Assembly: GCF_007097145.1 (NCBI RefSeq)
Contig: NZ_VJVZ01000006.1
Span: forward strand, 62,001 to 126,000
DNA: 64,000 bases
Origin: Flavobacterium zepuense
Lineage (GTDB): Bacteria; Bacteroidota; Bacteroidia; Flavobacteriales; Flavobacteriaceae
Direction of reading: 5' to 3'
Positions 44,052 to 51,951 of the stretch are shown one piece after another (within the stretch, counting starts at the first letter, position 1; each line of letters opens with the position of its first letter). Under the pieces are notes generated by a model. The model saw only the letters and a list, made by a program, of their open reading frames with translations. It did not search any database and was not told the DNA's origin. Made by a program: the position numbers and the translations under genes.

Positions 44052-44232
44052 AGGCTGTATGCGCAAAGATAGTCAGATTATTGGATTGTTGCACGCTTGG
44101 TTTACCGGATTTTTAGATTTTTAGAGGATTAGAAAGTTACCACGCATTTAAATTACTCTGTATAATGATTTTACTTTTTTACGATAGTAATCCTGATGCT
44201 CAAACAGTCTAAAAATCCAACCGCGTAATCAT

Positions 44233-45483
44233 TTAACCATCCGTTTTCTTCCCCAGCTTTTTTACAATAAGCGGTAGTGTAAGCCCTTGGCCGATAAGTG
44301 TAAACAGCACCACAGCTACCGAAATGAATATAATTTCGTTACGGAGCGGAAAGGGCGTGCCGTCTTCCAGCGTTTTGGGCAAACCTATGGCAATGGCAAG
44401 CGACACGATACCGCGCATACCACTCCAACTAATTATAAGGCTGTTGCGGAAATCCAAGAGCGCTTCTTCGGAAATTTTTCTGCGTTTCATGGAAAAGGCT
44501 TTTTGAAGATTCATTTTCTGCATAAAAACCCTTAGCATGCGTATAAGCAGCGTTACAACGGTTATAAGCAATGCGTAAATTAGGTACGGACCAACATTTT
44601 CCGTCGGGATATTTTTTAATACATACGGAAACTGCAATCCTATAAGTATAAAGATGAGTCCGTTAAGCATAAAAATAATAATATCCCAAATGTTTTTAGA
44701 CTGGTTTTTAAGGTGTTCCGGGAAAACCTTATTGCTTACAAATGCTATTGATAGCCCTAAAGTTACCACTGCAATAACGCCGGATACGTGAAATTCCTCA
44801 GCAACCAAATAGGTAACAAATGGCAGTAAAAGTAAAAAGCTAATGATAACAATAGTATTGTTCTTTATAAACTGTAGTAAAAATGATACGCGTGCAATTA
44901 TAAAACCCACAACAAAGCCTCCGCCCAATAGCAATACAAACTCTAAAGCAGCGCGCCATAACACAAAGGCAGTACCGGTAACGGCAGCCACGGCAAAGCG
45001 GTAGGCTACCAGCGCCGATGCATCATTTATAAGGCTTTCGCCTTCTAATATGGTATTGGTTTTATGCGATAGCCCCAGGCCTTTTGTAATGCTCATGGCA
45101 GCAACAGCATCGGTAGCCGATAGTATGGCACCCAAAACAAACGCCAGCGGCCAGGTCATGCCCGGCACAAGGTAATAGGCCACGGCAGCAATACCTACGG
45201 TGGTTAAAAACACCAGCGATATGGCCAGTGTACCAATGGTATTTATATGGGTTTTAAAATCTTTAAGCGGAATATTAAACGCCGCATCATAAAGTAAGGG
45301 CGGCAGAAAAATAAGGAAGATGATTTCCGGATTTATCTCTATTTTTGGTACCGATGGCGCAAAGCCGATACCTATACCTGCAATGATTAGCAAAATAGGG
45401 TAGGGTAGCTTAATTTTATCGGCCAGTGCCGAAAGCCCTATCATTATGGCAAGTATAAAGAGAACAACGGTATAGTTTTCCAT
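44233..45483 (-). CDS. Na+/H+ antiporter, CPA1 family
   Basis: 416 residues, about twelve transmembrane helices. The ATDAVAAMS motif near residue 126 and ESLINDASALVAYRF near 148 (the ND pair) are CPA1 cation/proton antiporter signatures, and GMRGIVSLAIAIGLP near the C-terminus is also typical. Such proteins exchange Na+ or K+ for protons at the inner membrane. Low-complexity inverted repeats (words GATTTTTAGA and CTAAAAATCC) lie upstream and downstream. Nothing unusual is seen. Confidence 0.9.
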   Translation of the reverse strand: MENYTVVLFILAIMIGLSALADKIKLPYPILLIIAGIGIGFAPSVPKIEINPEIIFLIFLPPLLYDAAFNIPLKDFKTHINTIGTLAISLVFLTTVGIAAVAYYLVPGMTWPLAFVLGAILSATDAVAAMSITKGLGLSHKTNTILEGESLINDASALVAYRFAVAAVTGTAFVLWRAALEFVLLLGGGFVVGFIIARVSFLLQFIKNNTIVIISFLLLLPFVTYLVAEEFHVSGVIAVVTLGLSIAFVSNKVFPEHLKNQSKNIWDIIIFMLNGLIFILIGLQFPYVLKNIPTENVGPYLIYALLITVVTLLIRMLRVFMQKMNLQKAFSMKRRKISEEALLDFRNSLIISWSGMRGIVSLAIAIGLPKTLEDGTPFPLRNEIIFISVAVVLFTLIGQGLTLPLIVKKLGKKTDG

Positions 45484-45618
45484 CTTTAATTTAAAGATTT
45501 AAAAATTGAAGATTCAAAAATTTAGTAATGTAAGTGTAAAAATACAAAACCTAACGTTTTTCGGTTACTAAATTCCAGCCCTCAATCTTTAAATCTTCAA
45601 TCTATAATTAAAATGGCT

Positions 45619-46695
45619 TTAGCCTATTACTTCCGCTATATCCTCGGTAGATAATAATTCCAACAACGTCTTTTCCTGCGGATTCAGTTCGCCGGCGTTA
45701 TCTTTCTCGGTAACGGAATACTTCCACAGCGAACCTTTTTCGTAAGCCGCAATAACCGTAGGGTGTACGTAGTATTTTTTGCAAACGGTGCGGGTATTGC
45801 CCAGCTTTTCGGCCACATGGTCCAGTACCGATACCACTTTGCGCTTAAAGTCGGTTACGTTTTCAAACTCGCCAATTTCCTGAAAGGCACACAACGCATT
45901 AAGGCTGCCCGCCCAGGCGCGGAAATCTTTTGCAGTAAAATCTTCACCCGTAATTTCTTTAAGGTAGCTGTTTATATCGCCCGACCCTATAGTGTGGTGC
46001 CCTCCGTTATCATCGTAGTATTGAAATAACTCCTGACCCGGTATGTCCTGGCATTTTTTAACCAGGTTGGCCATACGGCGGCTTTGCAGCTTTATTTTGT
46101 GCTTAACGCCTTTCTTGCCTACAAAGTCGAACAATACTGTTGCGCCGTCAAACTTAACGTGCTTATCGCGTAGGGTAGTAAGCCCAAACGAGCCATACAG
46201 TTTTTTATAAGCATCGTTGCCAATACGAATGTTGGTTAACTCTATAAGTTTAACCACAAGTGCAACCACCTTTTCATATGGGAGGCCTTTGCGGTTAAGG
46301 TCTGTCTCTACCTGTTCCCTAATGTGGGGCAGCGCCAGTGCAAACCTGCGCAGCCTGAAGAATTTACTTTGGTTGCGTATCTTGTTCCAATCGGGGTGAT
46401 AGCGGTATTGCTTGCGGCCCTTAACATCGGTACCGGTAACCTGTAGGTGCCCATTTTCAAAAGGCGATACCCATACGTTTTCCCACGCGGGGGGTATAAC
46501 CAGTTTTTTTATACGCTCCAGCACGGCTTTATCCTTAACGGTTTTACCGGTCTCGTCTATAAAAGTAAAGCCGTTGGCCCTACGTTTCCTGTAATAGCCT
46601 TTATCGGCTTTTAAAGAATAGCGCAGGCCAACGGCTTTGGCTGTAACTTTAGGATCGCTCCCTATTTTTTCGAGTTTTTTTTGCAGCCTGTTCAT
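45619..46695 (-). CDS. DNA topoisomerase IB (poxvirus-like)
   Basis: 358 residues of the bacterial type IB topoisomerase family. Conserved segments are GLRYSLKADKGYYRKR, FPFENGHLQVTG-like SPFENGHLQVTGTDVKGRKQYRYHPDW, TNIRIGNDAYKKLYGSFGLTTLRDKH, and the active-site region GNTRTVCKKYYVHP with the catalytic Tyr. These enzymes relax supercoils through a 3'-phosphotyrosine link. It is followed 3 bases later by a small gene (46699) on the same strand. The family is scattered in bacteria, perhaps by transfer, but base use here is like the neighbours. Confidence 0.92.
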   Translation of the reverse strand: MNRLQKKLEKIGSDPKVTAKAVGLRYSLKADKGYYRKRRANGFTFIDETGKTVKDKAVLERIKKLVIPPAWENVWVSPFENGHLQVTGTDVKGRKQYRYHPDWNKIRNQSKFFRLRRFALALPHIREQVETDLNRKGLPYEKVVALVVKLIELTNIRIGNDAYKKLYGSFGLTTLRDKHVKFDGATVLFDFVGKKGVKHKIKLQSRRMANLVKKCQDIPGQELFQYYDDNGGHHTIGSGDINSYLKEITGEDFTAKDFRAWAGSLNALCAFQEIGEFENVTDFKRKVVSVLDHVAEKLGNTRTVCKKYYVHPTVIAAYEKGSLWKYSVTEKDNAGELNPQEKTLLELLSTEDIAEVIG

Positions 46696-46698
46696 GGG

Positions 46699-47004
46699 TT
46701 ATTCCTGAGACCTTCCCTGTATGCTCATGGTATCAAGCAGCTTTGCCGCGCTGTTTTCTTCAAACGCGCCAGATCCTGCTACAAACACCCCTTTTTGCCC
46801 GTCTTTGCTCTGTATGCCATAAACGGTAGCCTCATCGCCGGGATCGCTTTCGCCCTCGTAGCGGTAAATTTCCATGATCTCAAAATCTTTGTAATTTGCT
46901 TTAATGCGGTCTTCCTGTAGGTTATAATCAATAGTATAACCCTTTTCTGTCAGTTCCTGCAAGGCTTTAGAAACCGTTGCATAATGATACATTTGTCTGT
47001 CCAT
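46699..47004 (-). CDS. small conserved protein, unknown function (sometimes misnamed PRPP synthetase)
   Basis: 101 residues, acidic, with [52 protein letters not shown]. This pattern (short helix, DFE(I/V)xE(I/V)YRxEGxSDPxD, then GxKGxFVxxxG) occurs in a small Bacteroidota family often annotated as phosphoribosylpyrophosphate synthetase, but it is far too short and lacks PRPP motifs. No function is known. It is upstream of topoisomerase IB, 3 bases apart, probably one transcript. Confidence 0.75.
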   Translation of the reverse strand: MDRQMYHYATVSKALQELTEKGYTIDYNLQEDRIKANYKDFEIMEIYRYEGESDPGDEATVYGIQSKDGQKGVFVAGSGAFEENSAAKLLDTMSIQGRSQE

Positions 47005-47195
47005 GATGTTTTGTGTTATGTTAGTTTGTTTTACTATCTTAAAATTAGAAATTAAAGATTTTGAACGCAGCCAACGAAATGTTAAACATTCGTATAGTCC
47101 AAAGCCATCAAGTCGTAAAGTCGAAAGTCAAAAGTCTAAGGATGAATGTAAATGAATAGATGAGTAATGGTGCCTGCCTTTAAAAACTTTTGACC

Positions 47196-47227
47196 TTGCG
47201 ACTTTCGACATTAAAAACCTATCTTTG
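47196..47227 (+). promoter_or_regulatory. promoter of rnpB
   Basis: TTG (47196-47198), a 21-base gap, then TATCTTTG (47220-47227): a full match to the Bacteroidota -33/-7 pattern. The start site would fall at about 47233, precisely at the 5' end of the RNase P RNA. Confidence 0.75.
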
Positions 47228-47230
47228 CCG

Positions 47231-47542
47231 CCAGCAGGCCGCCTTATCGCTCTTTGCAAAAAGGGAGGAAAGTCCGGACACCAGAGGGCAGCATAGCGGG
47301 TAACGCCCGTCACCGTGGTATGCAGAACCGCGGGAGGACAAGTGCAACAGAAAGTATGTACAGGTAATGCTGTAGTGAAACCAGGTAAACTCTATGCGGT
47401 GAAATGCCATGTATACCGGCTATATGTAGGGCTGCCCGCCCGATGCCGGGGGGTAGGCAGATTGAGCGTAACAGTAATGTTGCATCCAGATAAATGATAA
47501 GGGTCCCTCGGGGATACAGAATCCGGCTTACAGGCCTGCTTT
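47231..47542 (+). ncRNA. rnpB: RNase P RNA (type A)
   Basis: Universally conserved RNase P segments occur in order: GAGGAAAGTCCGGAC in the first third, the ACAGAAA segment, GGTGAAA-like parts, AGATAAATGATAAGG, and CAGAATCCGGCTTACAGG. The 5' end AGCAGGCC (47233-47240) pairs with GGCCTGCT (47533-47540), closing helix P1, followed by T7, which acts as terminator. It is the catalytic RNA that removes tRNA 5' leaders. The reverse-strand reading frames here are shadows. The exact 5' end is set by the promoter at 47220. Confidence 0.96.
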
Positions 47543-47624
47543 TTTTAATTTCTACAACTATTATTGGAGTTTCTAATTGCTTGTGTGAGCGTCTCGCTCG
47601 TGTATAATTTGATTGCATTCCATG

Positions 47625-47734
47625 TGAGACTGCCGCGCTACGTTGCACTTCGCTCGCAGTGACGTACACGGGTATTTTATGTTCATTTCTTCACGCACTG
47701 TCACTGCGAGGGAGGTACGACCGCAGCAGTCTCA
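47625..47734. repeat. inverted pair of a dispersed GC-rich repeat
   Basis: TGAGACTGCCGCG...TCGCAGTGAC (47625-47663) and, reversed, a 35-base partner at 47700-47734 that reads TGAGACTGCTGCGG...CTCGCAGTGAC. The ends match, the middle differs. Related to the element at 41700. The gap 47543-47802 has no gene. Confidence 0.7.
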
Positions 47735-47802
47735 TTATAAATATATGCTCTAATTAATCTTAAAACTAAGAGCTCGCATCAGACTGGAATACAGACTAAA
47801 GT

Positions 47803-47943
47803 TTACAGTTTTCTTCTTTTTATATTTCTCTTTTTTAAGTTTTTGAAAAATTCTTTGCGGTCAAAATCGGCAATCATTTTTGAGTTCTCACCGATTTCGA
47901 GTTCTTTTAATAAGAATGTAAGGCGCTCATTATCTAACGACAT
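47803..47943 (-). CDS. 46-residue protein resembling the C-terminal half of a ParD-type antitoxin
   Basis: A short reading frame (46 codons, ATG at 47943, in-frame stop shortly upstream) below the usual ORF cutoffs. The product, MSLDNERLTFLLKELEIG, then ENSKMIADFDRKEFFKNLKKRN, carries the DFDR-x-x-F-x-x-L-x-K motif of ParD antitoxins, where this stretch binds the ParE toxin, but lacks the ribbon-helix-helix DNA-binding half. No ParE-like toxin is found next to it. It is either a remnant or a solitary antitoxin-like peptide. I am unsure that it is translated. Confidence 0.45.
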   Translation of the reverse strand: MSLDNERLTFLLKELEIGENSKMIADFDRKEFFKNLKKRNIKRRKL

Positions 47944-48066
47944 ATAGTAGATCTTTAACTATTCTCTTCTTTTATTACTGATAAATATTTTGTTACTGCG
48001 ACTAAATTATAGTAGCGGCACATGCCTCTTCTCTTCTGAATATCTTAAAGGCAAATAAAGCAATCG

Positions 48067-48645
48067 CTATTCCTCTTCACCATCCGTATCATTATTACCC
48101 TCTTCGCCTTCAAACTCAAAAAAGGTAAAGATAGAGCCACCATATTTTTTGTTGAACGAAAAGTTCATCATGTGCTCCATTTTGGTGTATTTGGAATGTT
48201 CAATGATCATAATGCCGTCTTCGCGAAGCAGTTCGGCTTCAAAAATAAGAGTCACTAATTCTTCAAAATTCTTTTGCTCCATATTGTATGGAGGGTCGGC
48301 TACAATAATATCGTAGTTGGATTTATGCCCTTTTACGAATTTAAACACATCGCTTTTTATGGCTGATATATTAAAATCGAACTCGCCTGCGGTTTGCTTT
48401 ATAAACTTAATACAGCCCATATCGGCATCAACGGCGGTAATGCTGTCGGCGCCACGGGAGCCGAATTCGTAGCTCAGGTTACCGGTGCCGCTAAAAAGGT
48501 CGAGCACTTTAAGGCCTGCAAAATTTATGCGGTTGTTAAGTATGTTAAACAACGACTCTTTAGACATATCGGTGGTAGGGCGCACGGGTAAATTGCGTGG
48601 CGGACTTATCCTGCGGCCCTTATATTTTCCTGAAATAATTCTCAT
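48067..48645 (-). CDS. rsmD: 16S rRNA (guanine966-N2)-methyltransferase RsmD
   Basis: 192 residues. RRISPPRNLPVRPTTDMSKESLFNIL near the N-terminus is the RsmD signature; the SAM-binding motif is DLFSGTGNLSYEFGSRGA and the catalytic motif is VADPPYNM. A short acidic tail (EGEEGNNDTDGEEE) is unusual but harmless. The start codon overlaps the stop of the upstream DUF3822 gene by four bases (ATGA), so they are coupled. The modified base is inferred from E. coli. Confidence 0.94.
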   Translation of the reverse strand: MRIISGKYKGRRISPPRNLPVRPTTDMSKESLFNILNNRINFAGLKVLDLFSGTGNLSYEFGSRGADSITAVDADMGCIKFIKQTAGEFDFNISAIKSDVFKFVKGHKSNYDIIVADPPYNMEQKNFEELVTLIFEAELLREDGIMIIEHSKYTKMEHMMNFSFNKKYGGSIFTFFEFEGEEGNNDTDGEEE

Positions 48646-49448
48646 GAGTTCAATATAATAAAATTATGCAGGGCATCATGCTGCGTCTCTAAATGCCATT
48701 TTTGTGCCAATGCGGCGGGATTGTATAAGGCTACGTTACGTATGTAGGTGTACGCCAGTGTATATAAAGGGCTGTCCTGGCTAATTTTGCTAAGCAGGGT
48801 AACACTAACCGTTTCCGGGTTAAGGGTAAGCTGTTCCAGCGTAAAGAGCAAGTAGTACAAAAAGTCTTCGGCAGTATTGTATTCAAAAGAATTGTAAAGC
48901 AAAAGCTTTTGGCTGCGCACCACTACAATCTCAAAATGATTTTCCTGGACGTGTACAAACACCTGTTTCTCATCTATGTTTATAGAAGCATCCAACAGTT
49001 TTTCTACCAAAATACTGTTGGTATTCTTGTATTCAAATGTACCCAGGCGTTCAATTAAAAAATTGTTCACATTCATTAGGGGCACATACACATTGGTAAT
49101 ATCATAGCTGCCCAGGGCATCCCATGCAAAAAAGTCGGCTTCAAAAACACGGGTGTTGTATTGCAGGTAGCTACCAGGGTAATTTTCATCAAACAGCGCA
49201 GTAGGTACGAAGGTGTTAAAGCTGTTATCGTGCAATACTATAACCTCGTCATAATCGGCTTTAAGCTCAGGGTGGTGCACAAAAACCTTCCAGAGTTCAT
49301 CTTCCAGCGGAGTGGTTTTGGCAAACGCTACCTGGCCTTTAAAGATCACTTCCCTGTTTAAGGTATCAAAACCTGCGAACGACATACCGTTTGCTGCAAT
49401 TTGCAGCGAAAGCTTCTTGTAATTTTTAGCGGTAATAGCGTCGTTCAT
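48642..49448 (-). CDS. DUF3822-family protein
   Basis: 268 residues, no signal. FNTFVPTALFDENYPGSYLQYNTRVFEADFF and VEKLLDASINIDEKQVFVHVQENHFEIVVVRSQKLLLYNSFEYNTAEDFLYYLLF match the DUF3822 pattern, a Bacteroidota family with an actin/hexokinase-like fold whose role is unknown. It is translationally coupled with rsmD (ATGA overlap), as I recall from other Bacteroidota. No catalytic role is suggested. Confidence 0.8.
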   Translation of the reverse strand: MNDAITAKNYKKLSLQIAANGMSFAGFDTLNREVIFKGQVAFAKTTPLEDELWKVFVHHPELKADYDEVIVLHDNSFNTFVPTALFDENYPGSYLQYNTRVFEADFFAWDALGSYDITNVYVPLMNVNNFLIERLGTFEYKNTNSILVEKLLDASINIDEKQVFVHVQENHFEIVVVRSQKLLLYNSFEYNTAEDFLYYLLFTLEQLTLNPETVSVTLLSKISQDSPLYTLAYTYIRNVALYNPAALAQKWHLETQHDALHNFIILNS

Positions 49449-49531
49449 TAATTGTAGATTGATTGGTTACAAATTTACATTCTTTTTTGGGGTTATAATT
49501 TTTTAGCTGCGAATTAGTAGTATATTTTTTA

Positions 49532-49626
49532 GCCACGAATTACACAAATTGCACTAATTTTTATTCTGATATCCATTACTACAAGATGTGCATTTTATGT
49601 TTGTGAAAATTTGTGTAATTCGTGGC
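49532..49626. repeat. perfect 19-base inverted repeat
   Basis: GCCACGAATTACACAAATT (49532-49550) and its exact reverse complement at 49608-49626 enclose 57 bases. Further half-words (GCGAATTAGTAG, GTAATTAGTGGC) lie outside. A dispersed flavobacterial intergenic repeat type. The 248-base gap 49449-49696 has no gene. A -7-like box TATCTTTG at 49660 may serve the helicase gene. Confidence 0.8.
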
Positions 49627-49696
49627 GAAAAATGTAATTAGTGGCAAAGTCTTATTACCTATCTTTGGCCTACAATTTTAATACCCGGCTTAATAA

Positions 49697-51118
49697 ATGA
49701 CCCCTGCATTATTTTACAAAGTATTAAGGCAAAACTTTCCGTTTAGCCCCACCTTAAAGCAGGATATTTTTCTACAAAAAATAGCCGAATTTATTGTCAG
49801 CACCGGCAAGCAGGATTTGTTTGTACTAAAGGGCTACGCAGGTACCGGTAAAACTACAATAATATCTACGCTGGTTAACAACCTGCGCGAAGCCGGTAAA
49901 AAATATGTGCTGCTGGCACCCACGGGCCGTGCGGCTAAGGTAATATCGGGCTATTCTCAAAAACCTGCGTTTACGATACACAAGCGTATTTATTTCCCTA
50001 AAAAGGGGAGTGGCGGCGGCGTGAGCTTTACCCTGCAGCCCAACAAGTTTAAGGATACCGTTTTTATAGTTGATGAAGCCTCTATGATATCCGACTCGGC
50101 ATACGACTCTAAAATGTACGAAATGGGCTCGTTGTTAGACGATTTGATGTCGTACGTTTACTCCGGTACCAACTGTAAAATGATCATGGTGGGCGACACG
50201 GCACAGCTACCGCCTATAAACTCCGATTTGAGCCCCGCGCTAGATGCAGAGGGCCTTGCACGCAATTATTTTAAAGAAGTCCAGCAAATAGAGCTCGACG
50301 AAGTAATGCGCCAGGAGTTTGACTCTGGCATATTGTACAACGCTACAGAGATGCGCGATTTGCTTAAGTCGGCTTTTGTTGATACCTTTAAGTTTAAGTT
50401 ACGCGGCTTTAAAGACATAGTGCGGTTAACGGATGGATATGATATTCAGGATGCCATAAACCAGGCCTACAGCAATTACAGTATAGAAGATACCGCGTTT
50501 ATAGTGCGCTCTAACAAGCGTGCCAATGAGTACAACCAACAGATACGTACCCGCATTTTAGACCGCGAAAGCGAACTTAGTACCGGAGATTACCTTATGG
50601 TGGTTAAGAATAACTATTTTTGGCTGGACGAAAAAAGCGAAGCCGGATTTATTGCCAATGGCGATATTATAGAGGTACTGGAAATTTTTAGGATAGAGGA
50701 GTTGTACGGTTTTAAATTTGCCCGCGTAAAAGTGCGCATGGTAGATTATCCTAACCATCCGTTTTTAGAAACGTATTTGCTTTTGGATACCCTAACAAGT
50801 GAGTCGCCATCGTTAACCTATGATGAATCGAACCGTTTATACCATGAGATCCAGGCCGACTTTGAGGGCGAGCCTCAGTATAAAAAGTTTTTAAAGATAA
50901 AGAACAGTCCGCATTTTAATGCATTACAGGTTAAGTTTTCCTATGCCATTACCTGCCATAAAAGCCAGGGCGGCCAGTGGAACACCGTTTTTATAGAGCA
51001 GCCGTATTTGCCCGAGGGTATCGACAGGGATTACATCCGCTGGTTGTACACCGCCGTAACCCGCGCAAAGGACAGGCTGTACCTAATTGGTTTTAAAGAT
51101 GACAATTTTGAGGAGTAG
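49697..51118 (+). CDS. RecD-like ATP-dependent DNA helicase (superfamily 1)
   Basis: 473 residues. Walker A GYAGTGKTTI near residue 50, Walker B VIVDEASM-like FIVDEASMISDS, GDTAQLPPI (motif III), and C-terminal ITCHKSQGGQW and YTAVTRAKDRLYLIG (motifs V and VI, UvrD_C_2 type) mark a SF1B RecD-like helicase. It has no RecB/RecC partners nearby and is short compared with RecD2. Likely role in DNA repair or replication. It is followed at once by a hairpin repeat pair. Confidence 0.9.
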   Translation: MTPALFYKVLRQNFPFSPTLKQDIFLQKIAEFIVSTGKQDLFVLKGYAGTGKTTIISTLVNNLREAGKKYVLLAPTGRAAKVISGYSQKPAFTIHKRIYFPKKGSGGGVSFTLQPNKFKDTVFIVDEASMISDSAYDSKMYEMGSLLDDLMSYVYSGTNCKMIMVGDTAQLPPINSDLSPALDAEGLARNYFKEVQQIELDEVMRQEFDSGILYNATEMRDLLKSAFVDTFKFKLRGFKDIVRLTDGYDIQDAINQAYSNYSIEDTAFIVRSNKRANEYNQQIRTRILDRESELSTGDYLMVVKNNYFWLDEKSEAGFIANGDIIEVLEIFRIEELYGFKFARVKVRMVDYPNHPFLETYLLLDTLTSESPSLTYDESNRLYHEIQADFEGEPQYKKFLKIKNSPHFNALQVKFSYAITCHKSQGGQWNTVFIEQPYLPEGIDRDYIRWLYTAVTRAKDRLYLIGFKDDNFEE

Positions 51119-51179
51119 AGACGCAATGCTTTGCGTCTAACATCCCGATAAGAAGTAGAGACACAATGCCTTGCGTCTC
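51119..51179 (+). repeat. two copies of a GAGACGCAA hairpin repeat
   Basis: AGACGCAA-TGCT-TTGCGTCT (51119-51138) starts on the base after the helicase stop; GAGACACAA-TGCC-TTGCGTCTC (51158-51179) follows. The two hairpins share loop TGC(T/C) and the prefix GTAGAG. Could act as a terminator or mRNA end stabiliser, but the T-tract is missing. Confidence 0.75.
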
Positions 51180-51200
51180 ACAAAATATTAAAATTTGATT

Positions 51201-51932
51201 ATGAAAATTATAGCAGTTATACCCGCACGATACGGCAGTACCCGTTTCCCTGCAAAACTAATGCAGGATTTGGGCGGCAAGACCGTAATTACCCGAACCT
51301 ACCAGGCAGCGCTTGAAACCGGCTTGTTTGATGATGTTTTTGTGGTGACGGATTCTGACCTGATTTATAACGAGATTGTTGCCAACGGCGGCAAGGCCAT
51401 TATGAGCATCAAGGAGCACGAAAGCGGCAGCGACCGTATTGCCGAAGCCATAGAAAACCTTGATGTAGATATTGTAGTTAACGTGCAGGGCGATGAGCCT
51501 TTCATCAATAAAGAACCGCTGGCTGCCGTGCTGGAGGTTTTTAAAAGCGATGTTGCGCATGAAATAGACCTGGCATCGGTAATGATGAACATAACTGATT
51601 GGGAAGATATAGAAAACCCCAACAACGTTAAAGTAATTGTAGACCAAAAAGATTTCGCACTGTACTTTTCACGGTCGGTAATACCATACCCGCGCGACAA
51701 AGAAGCAGGCGTAAAATACTACCGCCACATAGGTATTTATGCGTTTAGAAAACACGCCCTGCTTGATTTTTATAAATTGCCCATGCAAAGCCTGGAGGCG
51801 TCAGAAAAACTGGAGCAGCTGCGCTACCTGGAGTATGGTAAAAAAATCAAAATGGTACTTACCAGCCATGCCGGTATTGGTATTGATACACCCGAGGATT
51901 TAGAGAAGGCTAAACGATTGTTAGAATCTTAG
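51201..51932 (+). CDS. kdsB: 3-deoxy-manno-octulosonate cytidylyltransferase
   Basis: 243 residues from the ATG at 51201; the TTG at 51195 is less likely. It activates Kdo with CTP for lipopolysaccharide synthesis. N-terminal [15 protein letters not shown] (CTP binding), [10 protein letters not shown], and the C-terminal [16 protein letters not shown] are typical of KdsB, and length fits. This supports a Gram-negative with LPS. It lies between the helicase and a convergent GH92 gene. Confidence 0.96.
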   Translation: MKIIAVIPARYGSTRFPAKLMQDLGGKTVITRTYQAALETGLFDDVFVVTDSDLIYNEIVANGGKAIMSIKEHESGSDRIAEAIENLDVDIVVNVQGDEPFINKEPLAAVLEVFKSDVAHEIDLASVMMNITDWEDIENPNNVKVIVDQKDFALYFSRSVIPYPRDKEAGVKYYRHIGIYAFRKHALLDFYKLPMQSLEASEKLEQLRYLEYGKKIKMVLTSHAGIGIDTPEDLEKAKRLLES

Positions 51933-51951
51933 GTTGCAATAGTCAAAACCG

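Noticed and set aside
47128..47669. Reading frames across 47128-47669 on both strands
   Set aside because: The sequence is RNase P RNA and repeats; the conserved RNA segments explain it better than protein coding.
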